Of a stretch of 21,876 nt of DNA, positions 6,941-17,358 are shown piece by piece. The notes beneath the pieces were generated by a model. The model worked only from the letters and a program-made list of their open reading frames with translations. It had not been told where the DNA came from and made no database searches. The DNA comes from a virus. The position numbers were made by a program, and so were the translations under genes. The stretch lies in IMG/VR virus record IMGVR_UViG_3300022928_000138, positions 1-21,876 of that record; one strand, given 5' to 3'. Within the stretch, counting starts at the first letter, position 1, and each line of letters starts with the position of its first letter.

Positions 6941-7460
6941 GGAAGACCTAATTGGTCATCTAGATGAGGTAAATAAGGTAGTCGGCGAATACCTGAAAGG
7001 TAGTGAGCCAACAAAGATATCCAAAGAGCTGTCTATACCAAGACAGAAGGTTGTTGCCTATCTAAATGAGTGGAAGGCTATGGCTGCAGACAATGCAGCT
7101 ATTCGAGCACGGGCCAAAGAGGCACTAGTTGTAGCTGATACCCACTACTCAAAGCTGATAGAAAAAGCTTATGAGGTTATTGACGAAGCTACCATGACAG
7201 CTAATCTAAATGCTAAGTCTGGTGCCATCAAGCTTGTTATGGACCTAGAGTCTCGTAGAATTGACATGCTACAAAAAGCAGGCTTGCTAGAGAACAAAGA
7301 GCTAGCAGAAGAGATGTTAGAGATTGAATCACGCCAGGAAGTTCTTATTGGAATACTAAAGGATATTGCTGCAGAGCATCCAGAGATTAGAGACAAGATT
7401 ATGAGCAGGCTATCCTCCGCAATGAAGCAGGGGCAAACAGTTACGGTGGTATCTGAATAA
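6930..7460 (+). CDS. terS: Terminase small subunit (putative)
   Basis: A 176-residue, highly helical protein. The N-terminal 50 residues hold a helix-turn-helix-like segment ('EPTKISKELSIPRQKVVAYLNEW'), fitting recognition of phage DNA. Long helices follow that would form the oligomerisation region. It directly precedes, and overlaps by one base (TAATG), the large terminase gene, which is the usual layout. The start is GTG 6930; no other Met occurs before the HTH. Direct motifs are weak, so the call rests on architecture and position. It would bind the packaging site and load the large subunit. Confidence 0.7.
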   Translation: MSTEEDLIGHLDEVNKVVGEYLKGSEPTKISKELSIPRQKVVAYLNEWKAMAADNAAIRARAKEALVVADTHYSKLIEKAYEVIDEATMTANLNAKSGAIKLVMDLESRRIDMLQKAGLLENKELAEEMLEIESRQEVLIGILKDIAAEHPEIRDKIMSRLSSAMKQGQTVTVVSE

Positions 7461-9235
7461 TGTTTGATGATTTCCTCGATGCCCTCAAGTCTGATATCTT
7501 TGATGAGATACCAGTAGATGCTAAGACATTTGTCGAGGGAGAGGACTATCTAGGACAGCCACCACTTTCAGATACACAGTATGATATCGTAAAGGCTATG
7601 AGCCAGATATTCCGTAAAGAAGATCTGATTGACATGATGGGCACTGAAGAGGGGTCTCGCTATTACAATAAATATACTAAGAATGAAATCATTCTCCAAC
7701 TAGGAAAGGGAAGTGGTAAAGATTTTACATCAACAGTTGCGTGTAGCTATATCGTTTATAAGCTATTGTGTCTTAAAGACCCTGCTCGTTATTTCGGTAA
7801 ACCTAGTGGAGATGCTATTGATATTATTAATGTTGCCATTAATGCTCAGCAGGCCAAGAACGTTTTCTTTAAGGGCTTTAAGAGCAAGATCGAACGGTCG
7901 CCTTGGTTTGCTGGCAAATTCTATGCTAAAGCTGAGAGTATTGAGTTTGATAAGAGTATCACTGTCTATTCGGGACACTCTGAACGAGAATCCCACGAGG
8001 GCCTCAACCTTATTCTGGCAGTACTGGACGAGATCTCTGGTTTTGCTAACGAGGTTGGCACAGGCAATGACCAAGGCAAAACTGCAGATAACATCTACAA
8101 GGCCTTCCGAGCCTCAGTAGACTCTCGTTATCCAGATTTGGGCAAGGTCGCATTGCTCTCATTCCCAAGGTACCCAGGAGACTTTATCTCTCAACGTTAT
8201 GACGATGTAATCGCAGACAAAGAGGTAGTTACAAAGACACACACCTTTGTCATGAATCCAGACTTGCCAGAGGATCAGGCTGGCAACTCTTTGACTATTG
8301 AGTGGGACGAAGATAGTATTATTAGTTATAAGTATCCAGGAGTATTTGCCCTCAAAAGACCAACATGGGTAGTAAACCCAACTAGAAAGATAGATGATTT
8401 TAAGCTAGCATTCTTTACCGATATGGGAGATGCTATGCAGAGATTCGCCTGCATACCAACGTTTGCCTCTGACGCATTCTTTAAGCAAAGGGATAAGGTG
8501 CAGCAGGCTATGTCGATTAGAAACCCAATAGATAGCGTGCGTCGTTTTGAAGAAACGTTTAAGCCAGACCCAGACAAGGTTTACTATGTTCACGCAGACC
8601 TTGCTCAAAAGCATGACAAGTGTGCTGTGGCTATTGCTCACGTAGAGAAGTGGGTAAACATTCAGGTAGTCAAAGACTATGAGCAGATTGCACCAATTGT
8701 AGTTGTGGATGCTGTTGCTTGGTGGGAGCCAAGGATAGAGGGACCAGTGGATCTTTCAGAAGTAAAGCAGTGGATTCAAAACTTACGCAGACTTGGATTT
8801 AATATCGGGCAGGTAAGCTTTGACAGGTGGCAGTCCTTTGATATCCAGAATGAGCTAAAAGCTATAGGAATGAGAACAGATACTGTCTCTGTAGCAAAGA
8901 AGCACTACGAGGATATGGCCATGCTTATCTATGAGGATAGGCTAGTCATGCCAGCCATTGACCTGCTATTTGAAGAGCTTACAGAGCTAAAGATTGTAAA
9001 GCAAAATAGAGTAGACCACCCACGCAAATCGTCTAAGGACTTGGCTGATGCCGTCTGTGGTGCTGTTTATGGAGCTATCTCTCACACGCCTCGTAACATG
9101 AACGATCAAGTAGAGATTCATACATTTAGGGATAGACCTAAAGATAATGTTGCAGAACCTCCTAAAAACGTGATACAATATAAGCCCAGTAAAGAGAAAA
9201 TAGAAGAGTATTTGGCTCAATTTGATGTCATTTAG
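7460..9235 (+). CDS. terL: Terminase large subunit
   Basis: A 591-residue packaging motor with an N-terminal ATPase and a C-terminal nuclease. The Walker A-like loop is 'GKGSGKD' (residues 82-88), where Asp replaces the usual Ser/Thr after the lysine. Walker B is 'LILAVLDE' with D190 and E191 (catalytic Glu). The RNase H-like nuclease shows D380 ('VHADLAQ'), D455 ('SFDRWQS') and D527/D530 ('KDLADAVCG'), the expected acidic triad. It would cut concatemeric DNA and pump it into the prohead using ATP. No portal gene follows within the window; nucleotide metabolism genes come next instead. Confidence 0.93.
   Translation: MFDDFLDALKSDIFDEIPVDAKTFVEGEDYLGQPPLSDTQYDIVKAMSQIFRKEDLIDMMGTEEGSRYYNKYTKNEIILQLGKGSGKDFTSTVACSYIVYKLLCLKDPARYFGKPSGDAIDIINVAINAQQAKNVFFKGFKSKIERSPWFAGKFYAKAESIEFDKSITVYSGHSERESHEGLNLILAVLDEISGFANEVGTGNDQGKTADNIYKAFRASVDSRYPDLGKVALLSFPRYPGDFISQRYDDVIADKEVVTKTHTFVMNPDLPEDQAGNSLTIEWDEDSIISYKYPGVFALKRPTWVVNPTRKIDDFKLAFFTDMGDAMQRFACIPTFASDAFFKQRDKVQQAMSIRNPIDSVRRFEETFKPDPDKVYYVHADLAQKHDKCAVAIAHVEKWVNIQVVKDYEQIAPIVVVDAVAWWEPRIEGPVDLSEVKQWIQNLRRLGFNIGQVSFDRWQSFDIQNELKAIGMRTDTVSVAKKHYEDMAMLIYEDRLVMPAIDLLFEELTELKIVKQNRVDHPRKSSKDLADAVCGAVYGAISHTPRNMNDQVEIHTFRDRPKDNVAEPPKNVIQYKPSKEKIEEYLAQFDVI
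9150..9179 (+). promoter_or_regulatory. Possible promoter for the nrd operon
   Basis: TTGCAG at 9150-9155, the same -35 variant seen at 3678, is followed after 18 bases by TACAAT at 9174-9179 with a TGa extension. It lies within the end of the large terminase gene, about 70 bases before nrdI. The evidence is modest because the region is coding. Confidence 0.32.
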
Positions 9236-9249
9236 AAAGCGAGGTATTG

Positions 9250-9649
9250 GTGTCACTACCAATCCGCCTTGTTTACTTTTCTAATGTTTCAGAAAATACT
9301 AAAAGATTTGTAGAGAAGGTAACCAATAATGGAGTTCGTATCCCAGTTCGTTCTAGCGATGCTAGGGACTTCAGCGTGGATTTCGAGTATGTATTGGTTG
9401 TGCCAACCTACGGTGGCGGGGCTGAAGGTCCTGCAATTCCAAAACCTGTAAGGGTTTTTCTTAACAATCCTGCCAATAGGGATTTATTGCGTGGTGTCAT
9501 AGGCACTGGTAATACAAACTTTGGCAAACATTACTGCAAGGCAGCGGATATGATTTCTGCTAAAACTGGCGTACCTATTATTGCCAGGGTAGAAATCACG
9601 GGCACGCCTTCAGACATAGAACTAGTAAAACAAAGGTTGGAGATACTAT

Positions 9650-9663
<14 letters not shown>
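9250..9663 (+). CDS. nrdI: NrdI flavodoxin-like protein
   Basis: A 137-residue flavodoxin-fold protein from GTG 9250; AGG lies five bases upstream and an in-frame TTG at 9247 is less likely. It shows the NrdI hallmarks: '[16 protein letters not shown]' (FMN phosphate loop), 'VVPTYGGG' and '[19 protein letters not shown]'. NrdI supplies oxidant from its reduced flavin to assemble the dimanganese-tyrosyl cofactor of NrdF. The next two genes, nrdE and nrdF, confirm the class Ib system. The end overlaps nrdE by 14 bases. No NrdH glutaredoxin is seen beside it. Confidence 0.93.
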
Positions 9664-12708
<3,045 letters not shown>

Positions 12709-12726
12709 CACTAAATAAGCGGTATT

Positions 12727-12770
12727 TAGGGGCATGGTCAAGAGGCTATGCCCCTATTTATTTATATAAT
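12727..12770 (+). terminator. Rho-independent terminator after nrdF
   Basis: TAGGGGCAT (12727-12735) pairs with ATGCCCCTA (12748-12756) as a perfect 9-bp GC-rich stem with a 12-base loop. A T-rich tract (12757-12770) follows at once. It lies 18 bases after the nrdF stop and separates the nrd operon from the secreted-protein operon. Confidence 0.85.
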
Positions 12771-12774
12771 CACT

Positions 12775-12780
12775 TATAAT
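12775..12780 (+). promoter_or_regulatory. Possible -10 box of the secreted-protein operon
   Basis: A perfect TATAAT at 12775-12780, within a TATAATAGTA decamer that recurs at 18070 and 20406, lies just after the nrdF terminator. No good -35 is seen. A second TATAAT at 12765-12770 overlaps the terminator T-tract. The leader to the proposed ATT start would be about 40 bases and carries AGGAG at 12811-12815. Confidence 0.45.
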
Positions 12781-12824
12781 AGTATAAGAATACGTCTAGC
12801 TACCCCAACTAGGAGTGATAACTT

Positions 12825-14495
12825 ATTAAGCTTAGGTTTATACTTTTATCAGCCCTGATGGCTGTTGTGCTTATCGCAACACCAGCAGGTGGATCAAATG
12901 CACCCTCATACTACCCATCTGGACCACAGACAAATGTGTCTAAGCAAACCCTAATTGATGGTGGATGGACTCTGTGCTGGTCAAGTCTTTATGGAGAGAC
13001 AGATACCCTACAAAATATTTATGACAGCTGTACTGGTGCATCTCTTCTTTATGCAGCAGGAGCAACCAATTCTGATACCTATATGTTATTGGCAGCTGGA
13101 GAAAGCAGCGTAGTTTTCTCTCAGACTGGATATAACGAAACAGTAGAAAACAATGGCACTTACTGGTATCTAAACCCAACTCAGTCTATGGGATTTGCAC
13201 CAACAGCATCAATCTATCAAAGCTCTGCCGATACCAGCGAAATGAGCGACCCGCTTAGGATGTCATGGCACCTTGGAACCTGGTGTAATCCAGAGCCTAG
13301 TATTTGTGGTGGTTGGCGTGTAGGTGCTACCCTTGGATTAAATAGTAGCACAGACTATGAGCGTGCCATCTGGCATTCTGGAGGTGCTGTGGTAGCAGAG
13401 CCAGCAGTATCCCAAGAAGACTACGATGCACTCCAGGCACAGTATGACCAGCTTTCATCCCTCTATGCTACGCTGCTAGATGACTATAAAGCTCTAGGCG
13501 AGACTGCTGATTCAATTAATACATCATACCAAGAGTATGTTTCCTGGTCTGAGGTTGTAATTGCAGATCAAACAGCAGTAATTGAAGACCAAAACAAAAC
13601 CATTAGCGATCTTAATTCAGCAATTGACTCTTATAAAATAACCATAGATGATCGTAATGCAACAATTGCAGGGTATATATCTAAGATAGACTCGCTAACA
13701 GAGGCACTAGCCAAGGCCAATGCAGACATAGAGGCCAAAAAAGCAGAACTAGTTAGTGCGGAAGAAACTATTAACATACTTAAAACAACTATTGACGAGC
13801 TAAATGGTAAAGTAACAAGCACAGAAGAACAGCTTGCAACTGCCCTAGAAACATTGGCAAAGTCAAAATCGGATCTAGAGATTGCAAGAGCTAAGTCTAC
13901 TGATCTCACTAAGCAGCTAGCAGCCTCACAGGCAAGGGTAGAGGAGCTAGAGGCAAAGCTAGCTACGGCACTTGGACAAATAGAAGAGCTAAAGATTAAG
14001 AATGACACAACCAAGAAGCAGCTTGACGATGCACTGGCAAAGATAGATACTCTCGTAAAGCAGCTTGGAGATGCTAATGATACTATCCAAGAACAAAGAA
14101 ACAAGATTGATCAGCTTCAGGCAATAGTTGAGGACGATGGCAATGCAGAGCAAAACCTTGAGCTAGCAGGAGAGCTAACTGTCATGGCTATGAATAAGTT
14201 TGCAACTGCAGAGAAAGACTCAGAAGAGTATGAGGCAGCACTTGTATTGCTTGCTATAGCTGCAGAAGCAGATGACCCAGACTTGCCAGAAGAGCTTGCT
14301 GCCCTTCCAGTAGTTGGTGCTGTGGCTGGACAGGTGCTAGAGGTTATGAATGATTTGGGAAATATTGGTGCTGACATTGCTCCTGAACAGCGAGAGCGAG
14401 CAGAAGAGATTGTCGTAGCATCTGTTATCGCAGGTAATATTGCAGTATCTGCTGGAGCCTCAGCTCCATCTGGTGGTGCTAGGAGGAAAATATAA
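12825..14495 (+). CDS. Secreted coiled-coil protein with apparent ATT start
   Basis: The first ATG (12858) cuts a signal peptide in half. Reading back to ATT 12825, nine bases after AGGAG, restores a typical Sec signal: 'KLR', a hydrophobic run 'FILLSALMAVVLIATPA', then 'GGSNA'. A TAA at 12819 closes the frame upstream, so ATT, ATA 12840 and CTG 12855 are the only other options. The 556-residue product has a Cys/Trp-rich N-terminal domain ('GWTLCW', 'WHLGTWC', 'GGWRVGA') resembling a domain I recall from secreted bacterial proteins. A coiled coil follows from about residue 195 to 445, then an Ala/Glu-rich helical tail ending 'GGARRK'. No catalytic motif is seen. It may act at the cell surface or on the virion. 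AGGAGG at its end serves the next gene. Confidence 0.72.
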   Translation: MKLRFILLSALMAVVLIATPAGGSNAPSYYPSGPQTNVSKQTLIDGGWTLCWSSLYGETDTLQNIYDSCTGASLLYAAGATNSDTYMLLAAGESSVVFSQTGYNETVENNGTYWYLNPTQSMGFAPTASIYQSSADTSEMSDPLRMSWHLGTWCNPEPSICGGWRVGATLGLNSSTDYERAIWHSGGAVVAEPAVSQEDYDALQAQYDQLSSLYATLLDDYKALGETADSINTSYQEYVSWSEVVIADQTAVIEDQNKTISDLNSAIDSYKITIDDRNATIAGYISKIDSLTEALAKANADIEAKKAELVSAEETINILKTTIDELNGKVTSTEEQLATALETLAKSKSDLEIARAKSTDLTKQLAASQARVEELEAKLATALGQIEELKIKNDTTKKQLDDALAKIDTLVKQLGDANDTIQEQRNKIDQLQAIVEDDGNAEQNLELAGELTVMAMNKFATAEKDSEEYEAALVLLAIAAEADDPDLPEELAALPVVGAVAGQVLEVMNDLGNIGADIAPEQRERAEEIVVASVIAGNIAVSAGASAPSGGARRKI

Positions 14496-14692
14496 TGAAG
14501 TTCATAAAGAAACTATTCACAGGAATCAAGAATATATTTACAGATGTAGTATCTGAGGCGTGGACCTTAGTTGGTATGTTTGTGGCATGGATTGTTTTGG
14601 AGGGATCAGCGAAGACCGTTACTGGCTACGTAATCCTAGGAACCCTTGCTTTGTGGATAATCACTTTTAGGCTTAGAAACCCTAAGGAATAA
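14495..14692 (+). CDS. Small membrane protein (65 aa), possible holin partner
   Basis: A 65-residue protein with a basic amphipathic N-terminus ('MKFIKKLFTGIKNIF') and two hydrophobic stretches ('WTLVGMFVAWIVL' and 'VTGYVILGTLALWIITF') split by a short polar loop, ending in a charged tail. Two membrane segments are predicted. The start overlaps the previous stop (TAATG) and AGGAGG lies nine bases upstream. Its place directly before a holin-like gene suggests a class II holin or a holin regulator, but no endolysin is recognised nearby. Confidence 0.65.
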   Translation: MKFIKKLFTGIKNIFTDVVSEAWTLVGMFVAWIVLEGSAKTVTGYVILGTLALWIITFRLRNPKE

Positions 14693-14702
14693 GGAGGAAA
14701 GT

Positions 14703-14978
14703 ATGGAAGACGAGAACGGAATGGGCGTTGTTGGTGGTTGGGAAACCCTGAAGAACGTCCTTTGGAGAATCGCTGCTGTATTTGCTGCATCTGGACTTGG
14801 TGTCCTGGGTGCAGGTGCTGTAGTTGGTATTGATATGCTATCTGCAGTAATGATGGCAGGTATCCTTGGAGTAGCAACTGTTGTTGAGAAGCTCGCTAGA
14901 GCATTTCTGGATGACGGCAAGCTTACAATGGATGAGATTAATGCTGCTTTTGCCAAAGTAGATAAAAACCAAGACTAA
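14703..14978 (+). CDS. Holin candidate, r1t-like (91 aa)
   Basis: A 91-residue membrane protein with two hydrophobic segments ('IAAVFAASGLGVLGAGAVVG' and 'MLSAVMMAGILGVATVV'), small-residue-rich as in phage r1t-type holins. The C-terminal tail 'DDGKLTMDEINAAF' resembles the second half of an EF-hand loop (Asp, Gly, hydrophobic, Glu at 5-6-8-12), although loop positions 1 and 3 are not acidic. It would form pores that release or activate an endolysin at lysis. AGGAGG lies a few bases before the ATG. It is the last gene before a long hairpin. Confidence 0.65.
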   Translation: MEDENGMGVVGGWETLKNVLWRIAAVFAASGLGVLGAGAVVGIDMLSAVMMAGILGVATVVEKLARAFLDDGKLTMDEINAAFAKVDKNQD

Positions 14979-14986
14979 CGTATAGC

Positions 14987-15026
14987 AATACCCTGCCAAA
15001 TAGTGTATAATGTTTGGTAGGGTATT
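14987..15026 (+). terminator. Hairpin terminator with a -10 box in its loop
   Basis: AATACCCTGCCAAA (14987-15000) pairs with TTTGGTAGGGTATT (15013-15026) over 14 bp with one G-T wobble. The 12-base loop holds TATAAT (15006-15011). There is no T-run after the stem, so termination may be weak or depend on the A/T-rich stem ends. It sits eight bases after the holin candidate. The TATAAT is the likely -10 for the next gene, which would start transcribing near 15018, inside the right arm. Confidence 0.7.
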
Positions 15027-15050
15027 CCTATATCTAGAGAAAGAGAAGCA

Positions 15051-15785
15051 ATGGAAATGTCAAAGCATAACTATCAAGGCCCAGAAGACTGGGACTTTGA
15101 TAAAAACTCAAAACCTCAAAAGTTTTTTGAAAGATTTTTAGACAATGATCTAGACTACGCAGCAGAGCGACTAAAGCTAGAGTATGAAAGAATTGCAAAT
15201 TTGGAAATGTGGGGCATCAGACCACACGATGATGAGACAGATATTTTTACTTATTCAAAGTCCCTTTCAACACATAAGTCAAGAGAGTATAATGCATTCC
15301 AGATGTATTATCCATTTATGCACGAACTATTCTCTGCAGTCGTTGACATGACACGTGAGGCCTGTGACTACTATGAAATTGATTATAACTCTGAGCAGTG
15401 GATGGCCCAAGCTTGGTTTAACATTAACAGCATTGATAAGGGTGCCAAGCTGGAGTGGCACGACCACCTAGATCCAAACATTAGGGTGCCAGCATTTCAT
15501 GGATATTATTCCGTAAATGCAGAGCCATCAACTACGCACTACGACGTAAACGGTGAGATGAAGGTAAACCACAACAAGAATAATCGTGCAGTAATGTCTA
15601 TGGTTGGTTACCAGCATGCCATGGGTCCTTGGGAATGGCCAGGAGAAAGAATTACAATTGCCTATGATGTCATACCATTAAAAGTAATTCAGCAGGAAGC
15701 TTATTTAAATGCTAACATGGAGAATGAGCCATTTTGGGAGCAGCACTATTTCCCACTACCTAAAATTTATGACAAATCCTGGTAG
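15051..15785 (+). CDS. 2OG-Fe(II) oxygenase-like protein C
   Basis: A 244-residue protein with a purine-rich leader (AGAGAAAGAGAAG) before ATG 15051; ATG 15057 is an alternative start. The ligand set is H139-x-D141 in 'WHDHLDP', distal H189 in 'GYQHAMGPW', and R200 eleven residues later, the usual 2-oxoglutarate-binding arginine. H137 just before the pair makes the motif look like HxHxD. The strand 'FHGYYSVNAEP' after the HxD is typical of the double-stranded beta-helix. The substrate is unknown. Its gene stands alone between two promoters, unlike the coupled operons around it. Confidence 0.75.
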   Translation: MEMSKHNYQGPEDWDFDKNSKPQKFFERFLDNDLDYAAERLKLEYERIANLEMWGIRPHDDETDIFTYSKSLSTHKSREYNAFQMYYPFMHELFSAVVDMTREACDYYEIDYNSEQWMAQAWFNINSIDKGAKLEWHDHLDPNIRVPAFHGYYSVNAEPSTTHYDVNGEMKVNHNKNNRAVMSMVGYQHAMGPWEWPGERITIAYDVIPLKVIQQEAYLNANMENEPFWEQHYFPLPKIYDKSW

Positions 15786-15814
15786 TTGACAAACCTACAC
15801 ACCTAGTATATAAT
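15786..15814 (+). promoter_or_regulatory. Perfect sigma-70-type promoter, TTGACA-N17-TATAAT
   Basis: TTGACA at 15786-15791 and TATAAT at 15809-15814 match the consensus at all twelve positions with optimal 17-base spacing. It starts just after the stop of oxygenase C. The ATG at 15821 is seven bases past the -10, at the predicted +1, and there is no ribosome-binding site. Confidence 0.88.
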
Positions 15815-15820
15815 TTATAC

Positions 15821-15991
15821 ATGGAAAATAAATTCTCTGAGTGGCTCCGTGAGGGCATTGAGCAGGGCTGGGTTAGCGAGCCATTTTGCAATACTCACAA
15901 TGGAGACCCATATATGACAGAAGAAGAAGAGCAAGAGTGGGAAAATGGAGGAGACCCTTGCCAACACGTAATCAAGCTGTTGCAGCTCTAG
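15821..15991 (+). CDS. Small acidic Cys/His protein (56 aa), leaderless
   Basis: A 56-residue acidic protein read from the strongest promoter in the window. It has 'WLREGIEQGWVSEPFC', then C23-x2-H26, a Glu-rich stretch, and 'GGDPCQHV' with C47-x-H49. The two Cys/His pairs could bind one zinc ion. Similar short proteins with a CxTHxGxP...DPC pattern occur in actinophages (recollection). The start codon coincides with the predicted transcription start. The last 34 bases overlap, in another frame, the TTG start of the lipoprotein gene, whose GGAGG site is encoded within this gene. The function is unknown; strong expression suggests an early or host-directed role. Confidence 0.75.
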   Translation: MENKFSEWLREGIEQGWVSEPFCNTHNGDPYMTEEEEQEWENGGDPCQHVIKLLQL

Positions 15992-17196
15992 TAGCCATAC
16001 CGCTATTTTTAGTTTCTGGGTGTTCGACAGTAATAGATCAGGAGCTTTCTCAAACAACTAGGTTAGCAGATCCCTTGCTACCAGTACAAGAAGACACGGC
16101 TACCCCATCTCCAGCAGAGACTAGTTCTCCTGCTGTTAAGAGTCCAGAAGAGGTCACACAGGAGCTATCCGTAGAGCCTGATTCGCCACGCTCTGAAGAG
16201 AAGGTAGAGCCAGAAAGCTCATCATCTACACAGCTATCAAGTCCTGCAAAAGAAGAGGTTGCAGAAACTATACCAACAGAGAGCGAACCTCCAGCCGAGG
16301 AGCCCGAAGAAATAAAGATTAGCGTTGCGAATCTTGCTTATGCTAGCTTTAGAACACAGATAGATGGATCTTTTACCGTTGAAGATAGTCAGGTTTTGGT
16401 GGGACCATCTATGTCAAGTTCTCAGGAAAACTCCCTAGAGAAAGCCCTGTCTGATGCAGTTAGTATTTGGGACCACAACATCGGAATTATTGATAATTAT
16501 CACGCAGTCCTGTTTACGGTAAATGATTTGGAGTGGGCAGACCAAATGATGGCAACTTATGGTGGTAGGCTTCCTACTGGAGAAACCTGGGTGTCTTATA
16601 TTGGCAATGGTCCATGGGGTAGCGATTGCGGTCCAGGAGACGCACAGCCAAAAGTTTTCTATCTGTGCGTGTCAACCAAAACTGATGACAGGACTATTCG
16701 TTGGCAAAAAGAGTCAATTGTTCAAAAATATTTTCAGAGCCTTCAGTCAAGTATTGGGCTAACACCAAGCAATAATCCTCTATGGATTTCTGGAGGGTCA
16801 GCGAAATATTTTGGATACACCGTGGCAAACCCTGGATCTTCAATGGTGGCAGGCTCAAAAGGTGTCGCCACTAGGTTGATGGCAACCGAGTATGGATTTG
16901 GCCTTGCGAATGCAATTAATAATATGAGTGAGTCAGATCTTGTAGGCATCTATACTCTTCTTGAGGTAGGCTCTACATCACAGTCTAGGCACCTCATAAA
17001 TGATTATGCAGCATATGACCTTGGAGGTCTTGCAGTAGAATACCTCATTGGCACTTCATCATATGAAACATTTATTGGTTTTATGTCGGATATGGGTCGT
17101 GGCATTTCGTGGAAGACTGCATTCTCAAATAGGTTTGGATATACGACAGATGAGTTTTACAAGAACATGTACTCTTATCTGAATAGTGTATACTAG
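15958..17196 (+). CDS. Lipoprotein with degenerate peptidase-MA-like domain
   Basis: The frame opens upstream (15886), but GGAGG at 15947-15951 lies six bases before TTG 15958, which gives a clean lipoprotein signal: 'MPTRNQ', a hydrophobic run, and lipobox V19-S-G-C22. Cys22 would be lipidated and anchored to the outer face of the membrane. About 95 residues rich in Pro, Glu and Ser follow, a likely wall-spanning linker. The C-terminal ~260 residues have the look of a gluzincin peptidase-MA fold: a helix at 'WQKESIVQKYF', 'PLWISGGSAKYFGY', and a final helical part 'YDLGGLAVEYLIG...FGYTTDEFYKNMYSYL'. The HExxH is replaced by KESIV and the 'EG' glutamate by Gly, so it is probably inactive. The total length is 412 aa. 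Superinfection exclusion or surface binding is possible (inference). Confidence 0.75.
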   Translation: MPTRNQAVAALVAIPLFLVSGCSTVIDQELSQTTRLADPLLPVQEDTATPSPAETSSPAVKSPEEVTQELSVEPDSPRSEEKVEPESSSSTQLSSPAKEEVAETIPTESEPPAEEPEEIKISVANLAYASFRTQIDGSFTVEDSQVLVGPSMSSSQENSLEKALSDAVSIWDHNIGIIDNYHAVLFTVNDLEWADQMMATYGGRLPTGETWVSYIGNGPWGSDCGPGDAQPKVFYLCVSTKTDDRTIRWQKESIVQKYFQSLQSSIGLTPSNNPLWISGGSAKYFGYTVANPGSSMVAGSKGVATRLMATEYGFGLANAINNMSESDLVGIYTLLEVGSTSQSRHLINDYAAYDLGGLAVEYLIGTSSYETFIGFMSDMGRGISWKTAFSNRFGYTTDEFYKNMYSYLNSVY

Positions 17197-17204
17197 TTAT
17201 ACCT

Positions 17205-17276
17205 TCCCCTCTAGCTCAATGGCAGAGCAGAGAGCTGTTAACTCTAAGGTTCGTGGTTCGAATCCACGGAGGGGAG
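17205..17276 (+). tRNA. tRNA-Asn (GTT)
   Basis: A cloverleaf of 72 bases. The acceptor TCCCCTC pairs with GAGGGGA (7 bp), the D-stem GCTC with GAGC, and the T-arm is CGTGG-TTCGAAT-CCACG. The anticodon loop CTGTTAA gives anticodon GTT. The first anticodon-stem pair (G-A) is mismatched. The discriminator is G and CCA is not encoded. It starts eight bases after the lipoprotein stop. Confidence 0.93.
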
Positions 17277-17280
17277 CTTA

Positions 17281-17354
17281 GGCCTGGTAGCTCAGTTGGT
17301 TAGAGCACCACCCTGTCACGGTGGGGGTCGTGGGTTCAAGTCCCATCCAGGTCG
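17281..17354 (+). tRNA. tRNA-Asp (GTC)
   Basis: A cloverleaf of 74 bases. The acceptor GGCCTGG pairs with CCAGGTC (one G-T), the anticodon stem is CCACC/GGTGG, and loop CTGTCAC gives anticodon GTC. The T-arm is GTGGG-TTCAAGT-CCCAT. The discriminator is G and CCA is not encoded. It lies four bases after tRNA-Asn, so the array is probably one transcript. Confidence 0.94.
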
Positions 17355-17358
17355 CACT

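Noticed and set aside
7713-8120. 135-codon + strand frame inside the terminase gene
   Set aside because: It is an alternative frame of the large terminase, rich in Leu and Arg, with no recognisable motif or start signal.
13631-14104. Long minus-strand open frame opposite the coiled-coil gene
   Set aside because: It is a low-complexity Ser/Ala/Leu shadow of the repetitive coiled-coil codons, with no ribosome-binding site or promoter.
16708-16722. Active zinc metallopeptidase in the lipoprotein
   Set aside because: The expected HExxH helix reads KESIV and the downstream EG is GG, so no zinc-binding site remains.
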